DNA of 64,000 nucleotides from Halobacillus faecis (GTDB lineage: Bacteria; Bacillota; Bacilli; Bacillales; Halobacillaceae), in the NCBI RefSeq assembly GCF_007991335.1, contig NZ_BJYD01000026.1:229102-293101 (forward strand), in the 5' to 3' direction. This document shows, one piece after another, positions 1 through 13,281 of this stretch. Positions within the stretch are counted from its first letter, which is position 1. Every line of letters begins with the position of its first letter. Below the pieces are notes generated by a model. That model made no database searches. It had not been told where the DNA came from and saw only the letters and a list, made by a program, of their open reading frames with translations. The position numbers and the translations under genes were made by a program.

Positions 1-56
1 TCTCTTTCCTGATCTTTATTTAGCTTTTTGCCTTTTGAATTAGGATCTATTGCCAT
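1..56 (-). CDS. N-terminus of a truncated gene (possible RNA polymerase-associated EpuA-type protein)
   Basis: Only the first 18 codons lie in the window, reading MAIDPNSKGKKLNKDQER. An AAGGAG ribosome binding site sits 11 bases before the ATG, so the start looks real. The gene follows flhP on the same strand. In related Bacillaceae I recall a short lysine-rich membrane protein annotated as an RNA polymerase beta-associated (EpuA) protein downstream of flhP, and the lysine-rich start fits. That identity is inference from context; the visible peptide is too short to assign a family. Confidence 0.4.
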   Translation of the reverse strand, partial: MAIDPNSKGKKLNKDQER

Positions 57-77
57 GGTCCGTCAAACTCCTTACGT

Positions 78-899
78 TTATGATCTCAGTTGACTCACAA
101 GCCCCATCATTTGATCACCTGTAGATATGGATTTTGCGTTAAATTGATAGGCACGCTGAGCCATCAGCATTTCTGTCATTTGCTTGGCTACATCCACGTT
201 CGATGTTTCAAGCACCTGGGACTGCATATTTACATCTCCAGCGAGCACATCTCCCATAATTCCATCCTCTTCTGCTTCATCAGGAATACGGAAACGATTC
301 GCACCTACCGATTCTAACATACGTGGCCGGACAGCTTCACTAACTTCCAATGCACCTTCAATCACTTGGTTTTGATCTCTTGTGACGAGAATCCTTCCAT
401 TCGAATCAATGTTGATGTCTTGAAAGTTGTCTTCTAGTATAATATTTTCGCCGTCCGCTCCGATGACAGGATGACCATTTGCCTCTGTCAGCACTAGTTG
501 CCCATCATCAACCGGGTTCAAATAGAAGTTTCCTGCACGGGTGAAGTGAACTTCCTCTCCCTGTTCTGTCGTGACTCGAACGTTGAACATATGTCGGTCT
601 TCCAATAAAGCTACATCCAGTTCCCGGCCGGTGTTTTTCAAGTTGCCCTGAGTCAGATCAAGGTTTGTGTGGCCAAGCTTTGCTCCCGTACCCATTCGGA
701 TGGTTTCCGGTGTCTGCCGTCCGACCTCTGCATCAGTATGAGACTGGTTATCGATTTGTTGATACAATAATGAAGAAAAATCGGCGCTGCGGCTTTTGTA
801 TCCTGTCGTTTCACTGTTGGACAAGTTGTTTCCGACAAGATCCAGCTTCTTCTGCAGCTGTCCCATCGTTACAGCCGATTGGATCATTGAACGATTCAT
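78..899 (-). CDS. flhP: Flagellar basal-body rod/hook protein FlhP
   Basis: FlgG/FlgF-family rod protein of the flagellar basal body. The N-terminus (MNRSMIQSAVTMGQLQKKLD, then VGNNLSNSETTGYKS) is the conserved flagellar rod helix with the NN-(L/I)-(S/A)-N-x-x-T-x-GYK signature. The C-terminus (SNVDVAKQMTEMLMAQRAYQFNAK, split around residues 230-255) is the matching helix that coils with it in the axial structure. A GTG at 911 is in frame, but it lies one base after the AAGGAG site, so the ATG at 899 (273 residues) is the better start. The gene follows flhO by 17 bases and pairs with it as in B. subtilis. In that species FlhO and FlhP form the distal and proximal rod; family knowledge supports the role here. 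Confidence 0.9.
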   Translation of the reverse strand: MNRSMIQSAVTMGQLQKKLDLVGNNLSNSETTGYKSRSADFSSLLYQQIDNQSHTDAEVGRQTPETIRMGTGAKLGHTNLDLTQGNLKNTGRELDVALLEDRHMFNVRVTTEQGEEVHFTRAGNFYLNPVDDGQLVLTEANGHPVIGADGENIILEDNFQDINIDSNGRILVTRDQNQVIEGALEVSEAVRPRMLESVGANRFRIPDEAEEDGIMGDVLAGDVNMQSQVLETSNVDVAKQMTEMLMAQRAYQFNAKSISTGDQMMGLVSQLRS

Positions 900-916
900 G
901 AACGTTGCCACACTCC

Positions 917-1741
917 TTAACTAATTCTTCCGATTTCCGTCACTGCTTTTTGCATGCTTTGATCATAAGCTTTTAAGACACGCTGGTTCATTTCAAACGA
1001 ACGGTATGTATTCATCATTTCAGTCATGGTTCTATTCGGATCAACATTGGAACGCTCCAGATGGTGTTGACGAATCGAGTAACCCACTCCATCTTCCGCT
1101 CCAGGGTTCACGATGAGGTTCCCTTCTTCAGAAAGGCGAAATAGACCGTTCCCTTCTTTCACCATTTGAGAAGCATCCGGCGTGTAAGACAACCCAAGTA
1201 CGAAAGCTTGTCCATCGACGGTAAGCTCTCCATCTTGTGAAACATCAAACTCCATGCCACCCGTATTTATCGGATCTCCGTTTCTATCCAAAACATAATA
1301 CCCGAGGTTCGTCGTCAAAAACCCTTCGCCATCTACAGTAAAGTTCCCATTCCGTGTGTACCGCTCTTCTCCATCCTCATTCTGGACACGAAAAAAAAGG
1401 GAACCGGATTCGTCAGGTACCTCATTTTGTACAAGGGCAAGGTCTGTCCCCACCCCTGTTTCTTTCAGATCTCCTTGAACAAACGAAGGAACGGCTTCCT
1501 GCATATACACCCCTGTGTTAAGGGATCCTACATGTCCGCCATCAGGTATTTTGAATCCATTCTTCGTCGGAATCGTCTTGCTTCCCATCCGCTCTATTAA
1601 TAGCTCTGGAAAAGCACGCATCGTCCCCTGGTCTGCTTTGTAGCCTGGTGTGTAGGCGTTCGCCATATTATTCGACAACGTTTCCTGCATCCTCTGGTTG
1701 GCCATCATACCTGCTGCTGCTGTGTAAAATCCCCTTAACAA
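917..1741 (-). CDS. flhO: Flagellar basal-body rod protein FlhO
   Basis: Flagellar rod protein of the FlgG/FlgF family, 274 residues. The N-terminus LLRGFYTAAAGMMANQ followed by LSNNMANAYTPGYKAD carries the rod/hook signature. The C-terminus (SNVDPNRTMTEMMNTYRSFEMNQ, residues ~232-254) is the conserved partner helix. The start is TTG, with GGAAGGAG 11 bases upstream. The gene lies 30 bases downstream of mbl and just ahead of flhP, which matches the B. subtilis mbl-flhO-flhP order, so the three are probably co-transcribed. No damage or unusual insertion is visible. Confidence 0.9.
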   Translation of the reverse strand: MLRGFYTAAAGMMANQRMQETLSNNMANAYTPGYKADQGTMRAFPELLIERMGSKTIPTKNGFKIPDGGHVGSLNTGVYMQEAVPSFVQGDLKETGVGTDLALVQNEVPDESGSLFFRVQNEDGEERYTRNGNFTVDGEGFLTTNLGYYVLDRNGDPINTGGMEFDVSQDGELTVDGQAFVLGLSYTPDASQMVKEGNGLFRLSEEGNLIVNPGAEDGVGYSIRQHHLERSNVDPNRTMTEMMNTYRSFEMNQRVLKAYDQSMQKAVTEIGRIS

Positions 1742-1771
1742 GGTGTCTTCACTCCTTCCGACCTATCTAAA

Positions 1772-2770
1772 CTAGAGTTTCGTTGAAATACGCTCATCTA
1801 TATTCTCAAGCATAATGCCTGTACCTGTAGCCACACAATCCATCGGGGATTCAGCCACAAGGACAGGAACTTTCAGCTCTTCAGCAAGCAGTTGGTCAAT
1901 GCCATGTAGAAGAGCACCGCCGCCTGTCATGATGACTCCACGGTCAATGATATCCGCAGACAGTTCAGGTGGAGTGCGCTCCAGCACTTGTTTCGCTGCT
2001 TGAATGATGACCTGTACAGACTCACGTAAAGATCTTTCAATTTCTTCAGAATTGACGGAGATCGTCCGTGGTAATCCCGACACCATATCTCGGCCGCGGA
2101 TTTCAATTTCCTCATTTCTTGAACCAGGGAAAACCGTGGCCACGCTGATTTTGATATCTTCAGCTGTCCGCTCTCCGATCAACAGTTTATACTCTTTTTT
2201 AATGTATTGTAGAATCTCATGATCAAACTTATCACCGGCCATTTTAATGGAAGAAGCCGTAACAATATCACCCATGGACAAAACAGCGACATCCGTTGTG
2301 CCACCTCCGATATCGACAACCATGTTCCCGCTTGGTTGGAAGATATCCATTCCGGCACCAATCGCTGCTACCTTAGGCTCTTCTTCTAAATATACTTTTT
2401 TACCACCGGATTTCTCAGCCGCTTCTTTGATCGCTTTTTGCTCCACTTTCGTAATGTTCGTCGGGCAACAGATCAACATGCGCGGTTTTGATAAGAATCC
2501 TCTCACGTTCGTTTTTTGGATAAAGTGCTTCAACATCGCCTCAGTAACGTCAAAATCTGCAATGACACCGTCCTTCAAAGGTCGGATGGCTTCAATGTTG
2601 CCTGGCGTACGTCCGACCATCCGGCGGGCCTCTTCACCTACCTCCAGTACCTTCCCAGTATTACGGTCCATGGCAACCACAGACGGTTCGTTCAATACAA
2701 TTCCTTTACCTTTTACGTGGATGAGTACGTTCGCTGTACCCAGGTCAATTCCTATATCTCTCGCAAACAT
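1772..2770 (-). CDS. mbl: MreB-like cell-shape protein Mbl
   Basis: Actin-like cytoskeletal protein of 332 residues that guides lateral cell-wall synthesis from the inner face of the membrane. The ATP-binding signature GIDLGTANVLIHVKGKGIV occupies residues 7-25, the second phosphate loop VVDIGGGTTDVAVLS lies near 152-166, and GVIMTGGGALLHG near 278-290 is the adenosine motif. The sequence resembles Mbl more than MreB or MreBH, and the position next to spoIIID and flhO is diagnostic for mbl. An ATG follows GGAGG by 11 bases. The length is normal for the family. Confidence 0.95.
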   Translation of the reverse strand: MFARDIGIDLGTANVLIHVKGKGIVLNEPSVVAMDRNTGKVLEVGEEARRMVGRTPGNIEAIRPLKDGVIADFDVTEAMLKHFIQKTNVRGFLSKPRMLICCPTNITKVEQKAIKEAAEKSGGKKVYLEEEPKVAAIGAGMDIFQPSGNMVVDIGGGTTDVAVLSMGDIVTASSIKMAGDKFDHEILQYIKKEYKLLIGERTAEDIKISVATVFPGSRNEEIEIRGRDMVSGLPRTISVNSEEIERSLRESVQVIIQAAKQVLERTPPELSADIIDRGVIMTGGGALLHGIDQLLAEELKVPVLVAESPMDCVATGTGIMLENIDERISTKL

Positions 2771-3025
2771 GTTCTGTAGATCCTCCCTATTGTAAAAAAC
2801 ATAATCCTAGTAACGTGCAGGGCCCTCGTAATCCGTTACGTTACAACGGCAATGGAGATCAATCTCCTTCAACTTATATTTCCCTATTGTTTCAAGTTCT
2901 ATTTTCGATTTAAATCATGCACATCTAGTTCTTTATTCTATCACAAAATTACGACATCCGTCTCTTGAGAGATGAAAAAAGTTACCAAATATCGAGGGAA
3001 TGTGACAAAGGGAGGAAAACAGTGT

Positions 3026-3307
3026 TCATGCGAGAGGTTGAACAGGTTGATCATCCACCAATTGGGCTTTGTACTTTCTCCTGGTTGCTTCTCCACCTCT
3101 GAGGTGGCGGATTTCTTTATGGTGGTCGAGGATCTTCTTCACTTCCTTGGCAAGTTCGGGATTCACTTCCGGAAGTCTTTCCGTCAAGTCTTTGTGGACC
3201 GTACTTTTAGAAACTCCAAATTCTTTGGCAATGACTCTTACCGTTTTTTTCGTTTCAATAATGTGCTCTCCAATCTTGATGGTCCTCTCTTTGATGTAAT
3301 CATGCAC
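3026..3307 (-). CDS. spoIIID: Stage III sporulation transcriptional regulator SpoIIID
   Basis: Small DNA-binding regulator that adjusts sigma-E and sigma-K gene expression in the mother cell. The protein has 93 residues and a central helix-turn-helix (TVRVIAKEFGVSKSTVHKDL, residues ~22-41), followed by the basic tail RHLRGGEATRRKYK. The open frame extends further upstream, but the GTG at 3307 is preceded by AGGAGG with an 8-base spacer and gives the family length, so that start is chosen. It lies upstream of mbl on the same strand, as in other Bacillaceae. Confidence 0.95.
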   Translation of the reverse strand: MHDYIKERTIKIGEHIIETKKTVRVIAKEFGVSKSTVHKDLTERLPEVNPELAKEVKKILDHHKEIRHLRGGEATRRKYKAQLVDDQPVQPLA

Positions 3308-3649
3308 TCCACTCGCCTCCTGTGATTGACTATCCAAGGGGGTGGGATTCTTAGGAAAGCGGTTCTATTATGTTGTGTGGGTGTTTACTCTGGAAGTTAA
3401 ATCATGCTGGATCACCCTGGATGTTACCGAGTGCTCGGTTATCCTCATTGTATTAATAAAAGTTCTAAGATATGCCAGATGATGCATGGGCCGATGTGAT
3501 TTCTTGTAATTTCATGCTCGATACACTTCACAGAAAACCATTTCTTCATCTTATGTAACACAAACAGCCCTACATGCTTAAACGCATAACCCTAATAAAC
3601 ACCTACCTGATTTAACCAAATAAAAAAATGAGGGCAGAACCCTCATTTT
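3308..3649. other. Intergenic region between spoIIQ and spoIIID
   Basis: About 340 bases without a convincing gene. It should hold the mother-cell promoter of spoIIID at its left end, but I could not pick a sigma-E site with confidence. A short near-palindrome, ACCGAGTGCTCGGT, lies at about 3427-3440. The spoIIQ terminator overlaps the right end. Confidence 0.4.
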
Positions 3650-3651
3650 TT
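3624..3651 (-). terminator. Intrinsic terminator of spoIIQ
   Basis: Arms AAAAATGAGGG (3624-3634) and CCCTCATTTTT (3640-3650) flank a 5-base loop. On the minus strand the hairpin is followed by a T-run. It overlaps the stop codon of spoIIQ. Confidence 0.85.
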
Positions 3652-4588
3652 AAGTCTGTGTGGTAGAGATGGAAGAGGCACTATCTTCATCTGGTGTTTG
3701 CTCTTCATCTTCAGAACCAGCTGGATCTTCATCCGTATTCAATTCTTCCTCTGTAGACTGCTCTGCATCGTCAGAAGGTTGTTCGGCATCATCAGAAGAT
3801 TGCTCTGTACCTTCAGCAGGCTCTTCGCCATCTTCTTGTGGCTCTTCAGCTGGAGCGTCTTCTTCCTGAGCTTCTTGTCCAGCATTCTCAATGATTTTAC
3901 TCATTGGCTGACCGAAAAACTCTTCAGGGTTGACAGGCTGTCCATCACTGCGTACTTCAAAGTGTACGTGGACACCACTCGCTTGTCCGAAGGAGTTCTT
4001 ACCTGCAGAACCAAGAACTTCACCTTGGGCTACATCGGATCCTGCTAATACATCGACATCTTCTAAACTAGCATACACAGTTGAAATGTTTTCATCGTGT
4101 GTGATTTCAATAACATTGCCGTATAGCGGATCTTCTTTAACTTCTGTAACTGTTCCTGACAAAGCTGCTGTCACTTCGAAAGCTTCTCCATCTTCTCTAG
4201 TAATGTCTACGCCTTCACTTTGGTAGTACTTATTGTTGTATAGGACCAGTGCACTTTCTTGATCTTGCTCGGAAGCGTTGTAATCATAGAATTTAGTGAC
4301 AATGGATGCTGCCTTTTCGTCAGCTACAGGCATTTCCAAGTTTTCCTGATGTTCCATGACTGGTACAGTATCTTTCTCATTATCTGCCGTCAAAAACTCA
4401 TCCTGGACTTTGGAATCTGGTTGCTCTGCGATTTGGTCTTCCAAATCACTGGCTCCCTGCTGATACCAGAACACTCCGACAAGTACTAATGCAGCCACTG
4501 ACAAATACAATGCTGGGTACAACCACTTCTTGCGCATCAAGCGTTTGAACTTTAATTTAGTCACGCTTTTCTTACCTTCTTCTTTCAT
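3650..4588 (-). CDS. spoIIQ: Forespore membrane protein SpoIIQ (LytM/M23-like)
   Basis: Forespore protein that partners SpoIIIAH across the septum during engulfment and channel assembly. A basic start precedes one membrane segment (LYPALYLSVAALVLVGVFWY, residues ~18-37). The LytM/peptidase M23 fold covers about residues 115-220 and ends with HVHFEVRSDGQPVNPEEFFG. The usual catalytic YxH motif reads TVYASL, so the domain is probably not a full peptidase, as in B. subtilis SpoIIQ. The C-terminal ~80 residues are strongly acidic and repetitive (SDDAEQ units). An in-frame extension reaches 4789, but GAGGTG six bases before the ATG at 4588 and family length (312 residues here) fix the start. It follows spoIID in the conserved order. 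Confidence 0.92.
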   Translation of the reverse strand: MKEEGKKSVTKLKFKRLMRKKWLYPALYLSVAALVLVGVFWYQQGASDLEDQIAEQPDSKVQDEFLTADNEKDTVPVMEHQENLEMPVADEKAASIVTKFYDYNASEQDQESALVLYNNKYYQSEGVDITREDGEAFEVTAALSGTVTEVKEDPLYGNVIEITHDENISTVYASLEDVDVLAGSDVAQGEVLGSAGKNSFGQASGVHVHFEVRSDGQPVNPEEFFGQPMSKIIENAGQEAQEEDAPAEEPQEDGEEPAEGTEQSSDDAEQPSDDAEQSTEEELNTDEDPAGSEDEEQTPDEDSASSISTTQT

Positions 4589-4675
4589 GTTCATCACCTC
4601 AAAAACCATTCTGAACACTTCTTTGGGATTATATACATTCGCAGGAAAAAATTTATAAATCATAGAGTGCTTGTT

Positions 4676-4800
4676 CAAGAATCGCTCCCCGAGATAACCG
4701 GAGTTCGTTTGCCAGATTGAGCGTAGGGGAAGTGGCGAGCTTCCCAACCACCCCATTCGATGTATGTGAGAAACGAATCCCTTCACCAAGCTGGATTGTC
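4676..4800. repeat. Intergenic repeat, partial copy 1
   Basis: The segment GAGCTTCCCAACCACCCCAT plus the flanking ATGTGAGAAACGAATCCC-like stretch matches the right half of the copy at 32076-32306. It lies between spoIIQ and spoIID, immediately upstream of the spoIIQ promoter region. The left boundary is uncertain. Confidence 0.6.
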
Positions 4801-4918
4801 TTCCGCTATCCCAATTGTTAAAAGCATAAAACGCTCTGTATCAAGCTTTTAGAGTTCAAGTACCTAGGCATGGGCGTTTTAATCTTATACTCCAATCAAA
4901 CAGAATAGCTGTTTTTTT

Positions 4919-5125
4919 CTGGAAGTGGTTTCGAGACACTGATATAGCAAAGGGGCGGAGGGGAATGGCGAGACTCCTACCTTAAGTGTTCAGGCGCCTC
5001 GATCAGCGGCGTATGGACTGGACTGAGCTGGCGGAGATAAAGGAAACACGTAGAACGGAGTGATTCGATGTTGACTTATCGTACAGAAACGAGGGAAGTC
5101 TCGAAACTGAGCCTTCAAGAAACCT
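4919..5125. repeat. Intergenic inverted-repeat element, copy 2
   Basis: Ends AAGTGGTTTCGAGAC (left) and GTCTCGAAACTGAGCCTT (right) are inverted repeats of one another. The left interior shares a near-identical ~40-base block (GGCGGAGGGGAATGGCGAGA core) with the copy at 32400-32600. The rest of the interior is different. It fills most of the 600-base gap between spoIIQ and spoIID. Confidence 0.75.
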
Positions 5126-5156
5126 ACCATATTGTTGCATGAAATCAGTTTGAACA

Positions 5157-5187
5157 ACGAAAAAAGAGCTGCCCTGGGCAGCTCTTT
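5157..5187 (-). terminator. Intrinsic terminator of spoIID
   Basis: Arms AAAGAGCTGCCC (5163-5174) and GGGCAGCTCTTT (5176-5187) form a strong hairpin with a T-run after it on the minus strand. It overlaps the spoIID stop codon. Confidence 0.85.
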
Positions 5188-6211
5188 AGTTTACGGTGTC
5201 TTCTTTTTCAATGGTTAAGGAAGCCGTTTGTGTGCTTATTGGTGCAATTTCTGTATCTTGATAATAGTGATGGATAATTTCTTTGTAATCTTTCCCTGAT
5301 TTTGCCATGCCATTGGCCCCGTACTGACTCATTCCTACGCCATGACCATAACCCCTCGTTGTGAAGATGACATGGTCCCCTTTTTGCTTAATACTGAAAT
5401 CACTGGAGGGCAGGCCGATTTTTTCACGAATTTCTCTTCCAGAAAATGTATGATCACCGAAATGAACTTCGTCCACCCGGTTTCCTTCTGTCTTCGTCAT
5501 TGTTGACTGTTGGATTCCTGCACCTATGCTTACTCCCAAGGTCTGCTCAAGCTCTGCAACGGTGATGATTTTTTGATCGGCGAACTTAGGTGATTCCTGA
5601 TCCCATGGACTTTCCACACTTTGAAGGTATGGAATATCATGCTCCCAATAATCTCCTGCGTTTTCTGTGTAGCCGTTGCTCGTTGAAAAGAAAGCTGCTG
5701 TAATCGGCTGTTGTTCATACGTAATGATTTCACCTTTTGTGGCATTGACAGCTGCTGTGATTTTTTTCATGTTTTCTTCATATTTGTCTTTCCATTGACT
5801 TCGTAGTTGTTCTTCATCTTTATACACTTGATGGCTGACCGTATCGGTAACATCTGCTTCTGCCGACACTTTTTCACCTTGAACTAAGTGACGGGTAATG
5901 TACGTTCTTGCAGCAAGGGCCTGGGCTTTGAGTGCTTCCATTTCGAAATTTACAGGCATTTCAGAAGCAACGACACGAGCAACATAACTTTCTAAAGGAA
6001 CTTCTTCAATCTCTTTTGTCGTGCTACGTAATACGTTGACCGCAAATGGAGAGTCCTCCACGCTAGCAGCTTCTTCTGTTTGCGGGGTTTCCGTCACTTC
6101 TTCCGTACCCCCGGAATTCGTAAATGGGACGACGATCATCGTTGGTAGGATCAGTATTATTGTGAATAAACCACATACAGCAAGTATTCCGATTCTATTG
6201 TTTTTTCTCAT
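5186..6211 (-). CDS. spoIID: Stage II sporulation protein D (SpoIID), engulfment peptidoglycan hydrolase
   Basis: Membrane-bound lytic transglycosylase of the DMP (SpoIID-SpoIIM-SpoIIP) engulfment machine in the mother cell. It has a basic start and one membrane segment (residues ~6-27), then a SpoIID/LytB domain. That domain includes VARVVASEMPVNFEMEALKAQ (split near residues 82-102), whose Glu is the known catalytic residue, and GYGHGVGMSQYGANGMA near residues 290-306. The ATG at 6211 is chosen because AGGAGG lies six bases upstream; the ATG at 6217 abuts the site. It sits between murAA and spoIIQ as in B. subtilis and has its own terminator. Confidence 0.94.
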   Translation of the reverse strand: MRKNNRIGILAVCGLFTIILILPTMIVVPFTNSGGTEEVTETPQTEEAASVEDSPFAVNVLRSTTKEIEEVPLESYVARVVASEMPVNFEMEALKAQALAARTYITRHLVQGEKVSAEADVTDTVSHQVYKDEEQLRSQWKDKYEENMKKITAAVNATKGEIITYEQQPITAAFFSTSNGYTENAGDYWEHDIPYLQSVESPWDQESPKFADQKIITVAELEQTLGVSIGAGIQQSTMTKTEGNRVDEVHFGDHTFSGREIREKIGLPSSDFSIKQKGDHVIFTTRGYGHGVGMSQYGANGMAKSGKDYKEIIHHYYQDTEIAPISTQTASLTIEKEDTVN

Positions 6212-6250
6212 CCGCATCCTCCTGGTTACAAAGTAAATCCCTCTACTAAA

Positions 6251-6279
6251 AATGTATCCAGAAATAGAAGATGATAGAA
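6251..6279 (-). promoter_or_regulatory. Possible sigma-E promoter of spoIID
   Basis: GATACATT (6251-6258, minus strand) resembles the sigma-E -10 CATACANT. A weak -35-like TTCTATC lies 14 bases upstream. SpoIID is sigma-E controlled in B. subtilis; the site is a pattern match only. Confidence 0.35.
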
Positions 6280-6280
6280 C

Positions 6281-6325
6281 TAAAAAAGCTTACCTATTTC
6301 AAAAATATTGAAACAGGCAAGCTAA
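6281..6325 (-). terminator. Intrinsic terminator of murAA
   Basis: Arms AGCTTACCTATTTC (6287-6300) and GAAACAGGCAAGCT (6310-6323) pair with two mismatches or wobbles. A T-run follows on the minus strand. Confidence 0.8.
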
Positions 6326-6338
6326 AAAGATGTATATA

Positions 6339-7649
6339 TTATAATGTCGATACTGATTCGCTTGGTTCGTGATCTTCTGAATATACTTCTTCTTCTCTGA
6401 CACGCTCAATATCAGCGCCTAGGGTAGCTAATTTCTCAGCAAAATCCACATATCCACGATCCAGATGCTTAAGCTCCGTCACTCTTGTATAACCGTCAGC
6501 CACTAATCCGGCTAGAATCAATGCAGCTCCGGCTCTCAAGTCGGTTGCGGCAACTTCTGCACCTTGTAAGGAAGATGGTCCTTCTACAATGACACTGCGA
6601 CCTTCAATTTTCAAATTCGCGTTCATACGACGGAATTCTTCGACATGCATAAAGCGATTTTCAAATACCGTCTCTGTAATGACACTCGTACCTGCTGCAT
6701 TCAGCATGAGAGCCATCATTTGAGATTGCATGTCTGTCGGGAAGCCAGGGTGTGGCATCGTTTTAATGTCTGTTGCTTGAAGAATATCTGGACCAATGAC
6801 ACGCAGTCCATTCTCTTCTTCTTGAATGATGACGCCCATCTCTTCCATTTTAGACACAAGGGGACGTAGGTGTTCATGCATCGCACCTTGTACGAGAACA
6901 TTCCCTCCGGTAATCGCTGCAGCTACCATGAATGTACCTGCTTCGATACGGTCTGGGATAATGGTATGAGTCGTACCAACAAGTTTCTCTACACCCTCGA
7001 TGCGGATTGTTTCTGTCCCTGCACCAACGATGTTTGCACCCATTTTATTCAAATAGTTTGCAAGGTCGACAATTTCCGGTTCTTTCGCACAATTCTCAAG
7101 AATCGTTCTTCCTTCTGCAAGAGCTGCAGCCATCATGACGTTTTCCGTTGCACCAACACTAGGAACATCGAAGTAAATTTTTGCACCTTTTAATCGGCCT
7201 TTCACTTCTGCTTCAACATAGCCGTTTCCAACGGTTACTTCAGCTCCCATTGCCTCGAAGCCTTTCAAGTGCTGATCAATCGGACGTGAACCGATCGCAC
7301 ATCCTCCTGGCATAGCAACCTTAGCATGGCCATACCGGGCCAAAAGTGGTCCCAATACAAGAACAGAGGCGCGCATTTTCCTTACATATTCAATTGGTGC
7401 TTCTGTTTCCAATTCACTAGAAGCATCTACCGTGACTGTGTTACCCACCATATTTACATCTGCATTCATATGTCGGATCACTTCATTGATCGTATATACA
7501 TCAGCTAATGCGGGTACTTCGTGCAGTACGCTTTTTCCTTCACTTGCAATAATACTTGCTGCGATGACAGGCAGTACGGCATTCTTGGCACCTTCTGCTT
7601 TGACGGTACCATTCAGCTGCCTCCCACCACGGACGATGATTTTTTCCAA
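6339..7649 (-). CDS. murA: UDP-N-acetylglucosamine 1-carboxyvinyltransferase MurAA
   Basis: First committed enzyme of peptidoglycan synthesis; transfers enolpyruvate from PEP to UDP-GlcNAc in the cytoplasm. The 436-residue EPT-fold protein has [11 protein letters not shown] near residues 17-27, the uridine-binding region, and the catalytic loop [20 protein letters not shown] with Cys117, the residue attacked by fosfomycin. The start is TTG with GGAGG ten bases upstream. It follows ywmB and precedes spoIID, which is the MurAA position. A second paralogue lies at 36779. Confidence 0.96.
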   Translation of the reverse strand: MEKIIVRGGRQLNGTVKAEGAKNAVLPVIAASIIASEGKSVLHEVPALADVYTINEVIRHMNADVNMVGNTVTVDASSELETEAPIEYVRKMRASVLVLGPLLARYGHAKVAMPGGCAIGSRPIDQHLKGFEAMGAEVTVGNGYVEAEVKGRLKGAKIYFDVPSVGATENVMMAAALAEGRTILENCAKEPEIVDLANYLNKMGANIVGAGTETIRIEGVEKLVGTTHTIIPDRIEAGTFMVAAAITGGNVLVQGAMHEHLRPLVSKMEEMGVIIQEEENGLRVIGPDILQATDIKTMPHPGFPTDMQSQMMALMLNAAGTSVITETVFENRFMHVEEFRRMNANLKIEGRSVIVEGPSSLQGAEVAATDLRAGAALILAGLVADGYTRVTELKHLDRGYVDFAEKLATLGADIERVREEEVYSEDHEPSESVSTL

Positions 7650-7683
7650 GGTTCATTCTCCTCCGCGTCCATATTCACTATTA

Positions 7684-8391
7684 TTAATATTCAGCAGTTA
7701 TTATGGGTGTGCCAATCGTGATGTTTGTCTCCCCGCCCAAAGTTCGGGTCGCGAATTGAACGTTCATTATTCGATCCCCAGCATCAATGGCCTGATCCCA
7801 CTTTTGGGTGTATCCGGTCCTGCTCGTCCAACCGTTCTCGTCGATTTCATCTATTGTTGTTATGTCGAAAGCTTGTTTGAATTTTTTATACACTAAAACA
7901 TCATCAATAATACCACTAAATTTGGTCTTAATACAAGAGAAATTAGTGACATTTTCTGAGAAAAATCGACGAGATATCTCATTCATGCTTGTTTGATTAA
8001 TGTTTGTTAATGAAGGTGTTCCCTGTCCTTCTGTGGTATAAACCACTTCCACATCGCTCCACGCATTTTTTGGAACAATCATACTAAAACTTTCGATGAT
8101 TTGTTCGTTTTTATGACTGTTTTTGACAGTGTACTTTACCGCATTGACCGTGATCTCTTCCCTAACGACAGAATCAGACCAAAACTCTAAGAGATCCTTT
8201 TTCAACCGGTCTGCCTTTTTTCTAGACACCTTTTCTTTCATCGTTATCGTCCAGCCACTCACTTCAAGCTGCTTATCCGCAGCAAATGACGAAAACTCCA
8301 TGAGTGTTTCTTGAGCCTCTGTCATTTCCTGTGGATAAGCACCTGTTCCTATAATAAATAGAGCAATTATTCCAGCCAAAACACTTTTCAT
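7684..8391 (-). CDS. ywmB: YwmB-family secreted protein (DUF1779)
   Basis: Conserved protein of unknown function, 235 residues from the ATG at 8391, with a signal-peptide-like start (MKSVLAGIIALFIIGTGAYP). GGGGAGG lies eight bases before that ATG, whereas the longer open frame has no binding site. It sits between ywzB and murAA as in B. subtilis. The body has the mixed alpha/beta pattern of DUF1779, including the GWTITMKE and GTPSLTNINQTS segments. No catalytic motif is apparent. Family assignment rests on synteny plus recognisable sequence. Confidence 0.75.
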   Translation of the reverse strand: MKSVLAGIIALFIIGTGAYPQEMTEAQETLMEFSSFAADKQLEVSGWTITMKEKVSRKKADRLKKDLLEFWSDSVVREEITVNAVKYTVKNSHKNEQIIESFSMIVPKNAWSDVEVVYTTEGQGTPSLTNINQTSMNEISRRFFSENVTNFSCIKTKFSGIIDDVLVYKKFKQAFDITTIDEIDENGWTSRTGYTQKWDQAIDAGDRIMNVQFATRTLGGETNITIGTPIITAEY

Positions 8392-8493
8392 TTTGAATGC
8401 CTCCCCAAGCATTTTCTTACTATAAGTTTGACCTGAGAAGGGGACATTCATACGATACATTTCCTAACAACTTTAGACATTTGTCTTCCGTCA

Positions 8494-8727
8494 TTAAAAT
8501 AAATAAATGAGGCTGTTAGACCATTTAATAAAATCAAGAAAGAAATTGCTCACCGTTGTACCTAAAGCGATGGTAACTATAATCAGCAATGCTCTTGCTT
8601 CAAAGACTTTGTTTTTCCTGAAGAATGCATCAAAGTTGATGGACTGTAATACCCTCCAGGTGATAATAATAAAGATCAAATGCGAGGTCATGCTAAGAAT
8701 TGCTTCTTCCGCAAAGTATTGTTCCAT
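8494..8727 (-). CDS. ywzB: YwzB-family small membrane protein (DUF1146)
   Basis: A 77-residue protein with two membrane segments (residues ~12-30 and ~46-66), separated by the basic stretch FRKNKVFEARAL and ending in SNFFLDFIKWSNSLIYLF. This is the DUF1146 pattern. The ATG follows AAGGAG by eight bases. It lies between the atp operon terminator and ywmB, the conserved ywzB position. Function is unknown. Confidence 0.82.
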   Translation of the reverse strand: MEQYFAEEAILSMTSHLIFIIITWRVLQSINFDAFFRKNKVFEARALLIIVTIALGTTVSNFFLDFIKWSNSLIYLF

Positions 8728-8904
8728 AGGTGCTGCTCCTTCCCTGAGGTATGTCGAGATTCCTCATCTCTTCATCAAAAGTTCAAGATAAATTGACAAA
8801 AGAGGGAATATTCTACTCCATTTCCCGGGCAATAATAGATATTTCACATCATTTAGACGAGACTATCCAAAATTCGCTGACGAAAAAAACTGGTATTTTT
8901 CACA

Positions 8905-8932
8905 AAAAAACTGCTCTCATAAAGAAAGCAGT

Positions 8933-8934
<2 letters not shown>
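8905..8934 (-). terminator. Intrinsic terminator of the atp operon
   Basis: Arms AAACTGCT (8908-8915) and AGCAGTTT (8927-8934) precede a seven-base T-run on the minus strand. It overlaps the end of atpC. Confidence 0.8.
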
Positions 8935-9382
<448 letters not shown>

Positions 9383-9409
9383 TCAAGTCCCTCTATCCAC
9401 CAGACCTGT

Positions 9410-11730
<2,321 letters not shown>

Positions 11731-11757
11731 TCACCACCCTTTCTAGCTATGATTCAT

Positions 11758-13272
<1,515 letters not shown>

Positions 13273-13281
13273 TCACCCCTA

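Noticed and set aside
4589..4789. N-terminal extension of SpoIIQ
   Set aside because: The extension crosses a repeat element, has no ribosome binding site, and SpoIIQ proteins begin at the position of the ATG at 4588.
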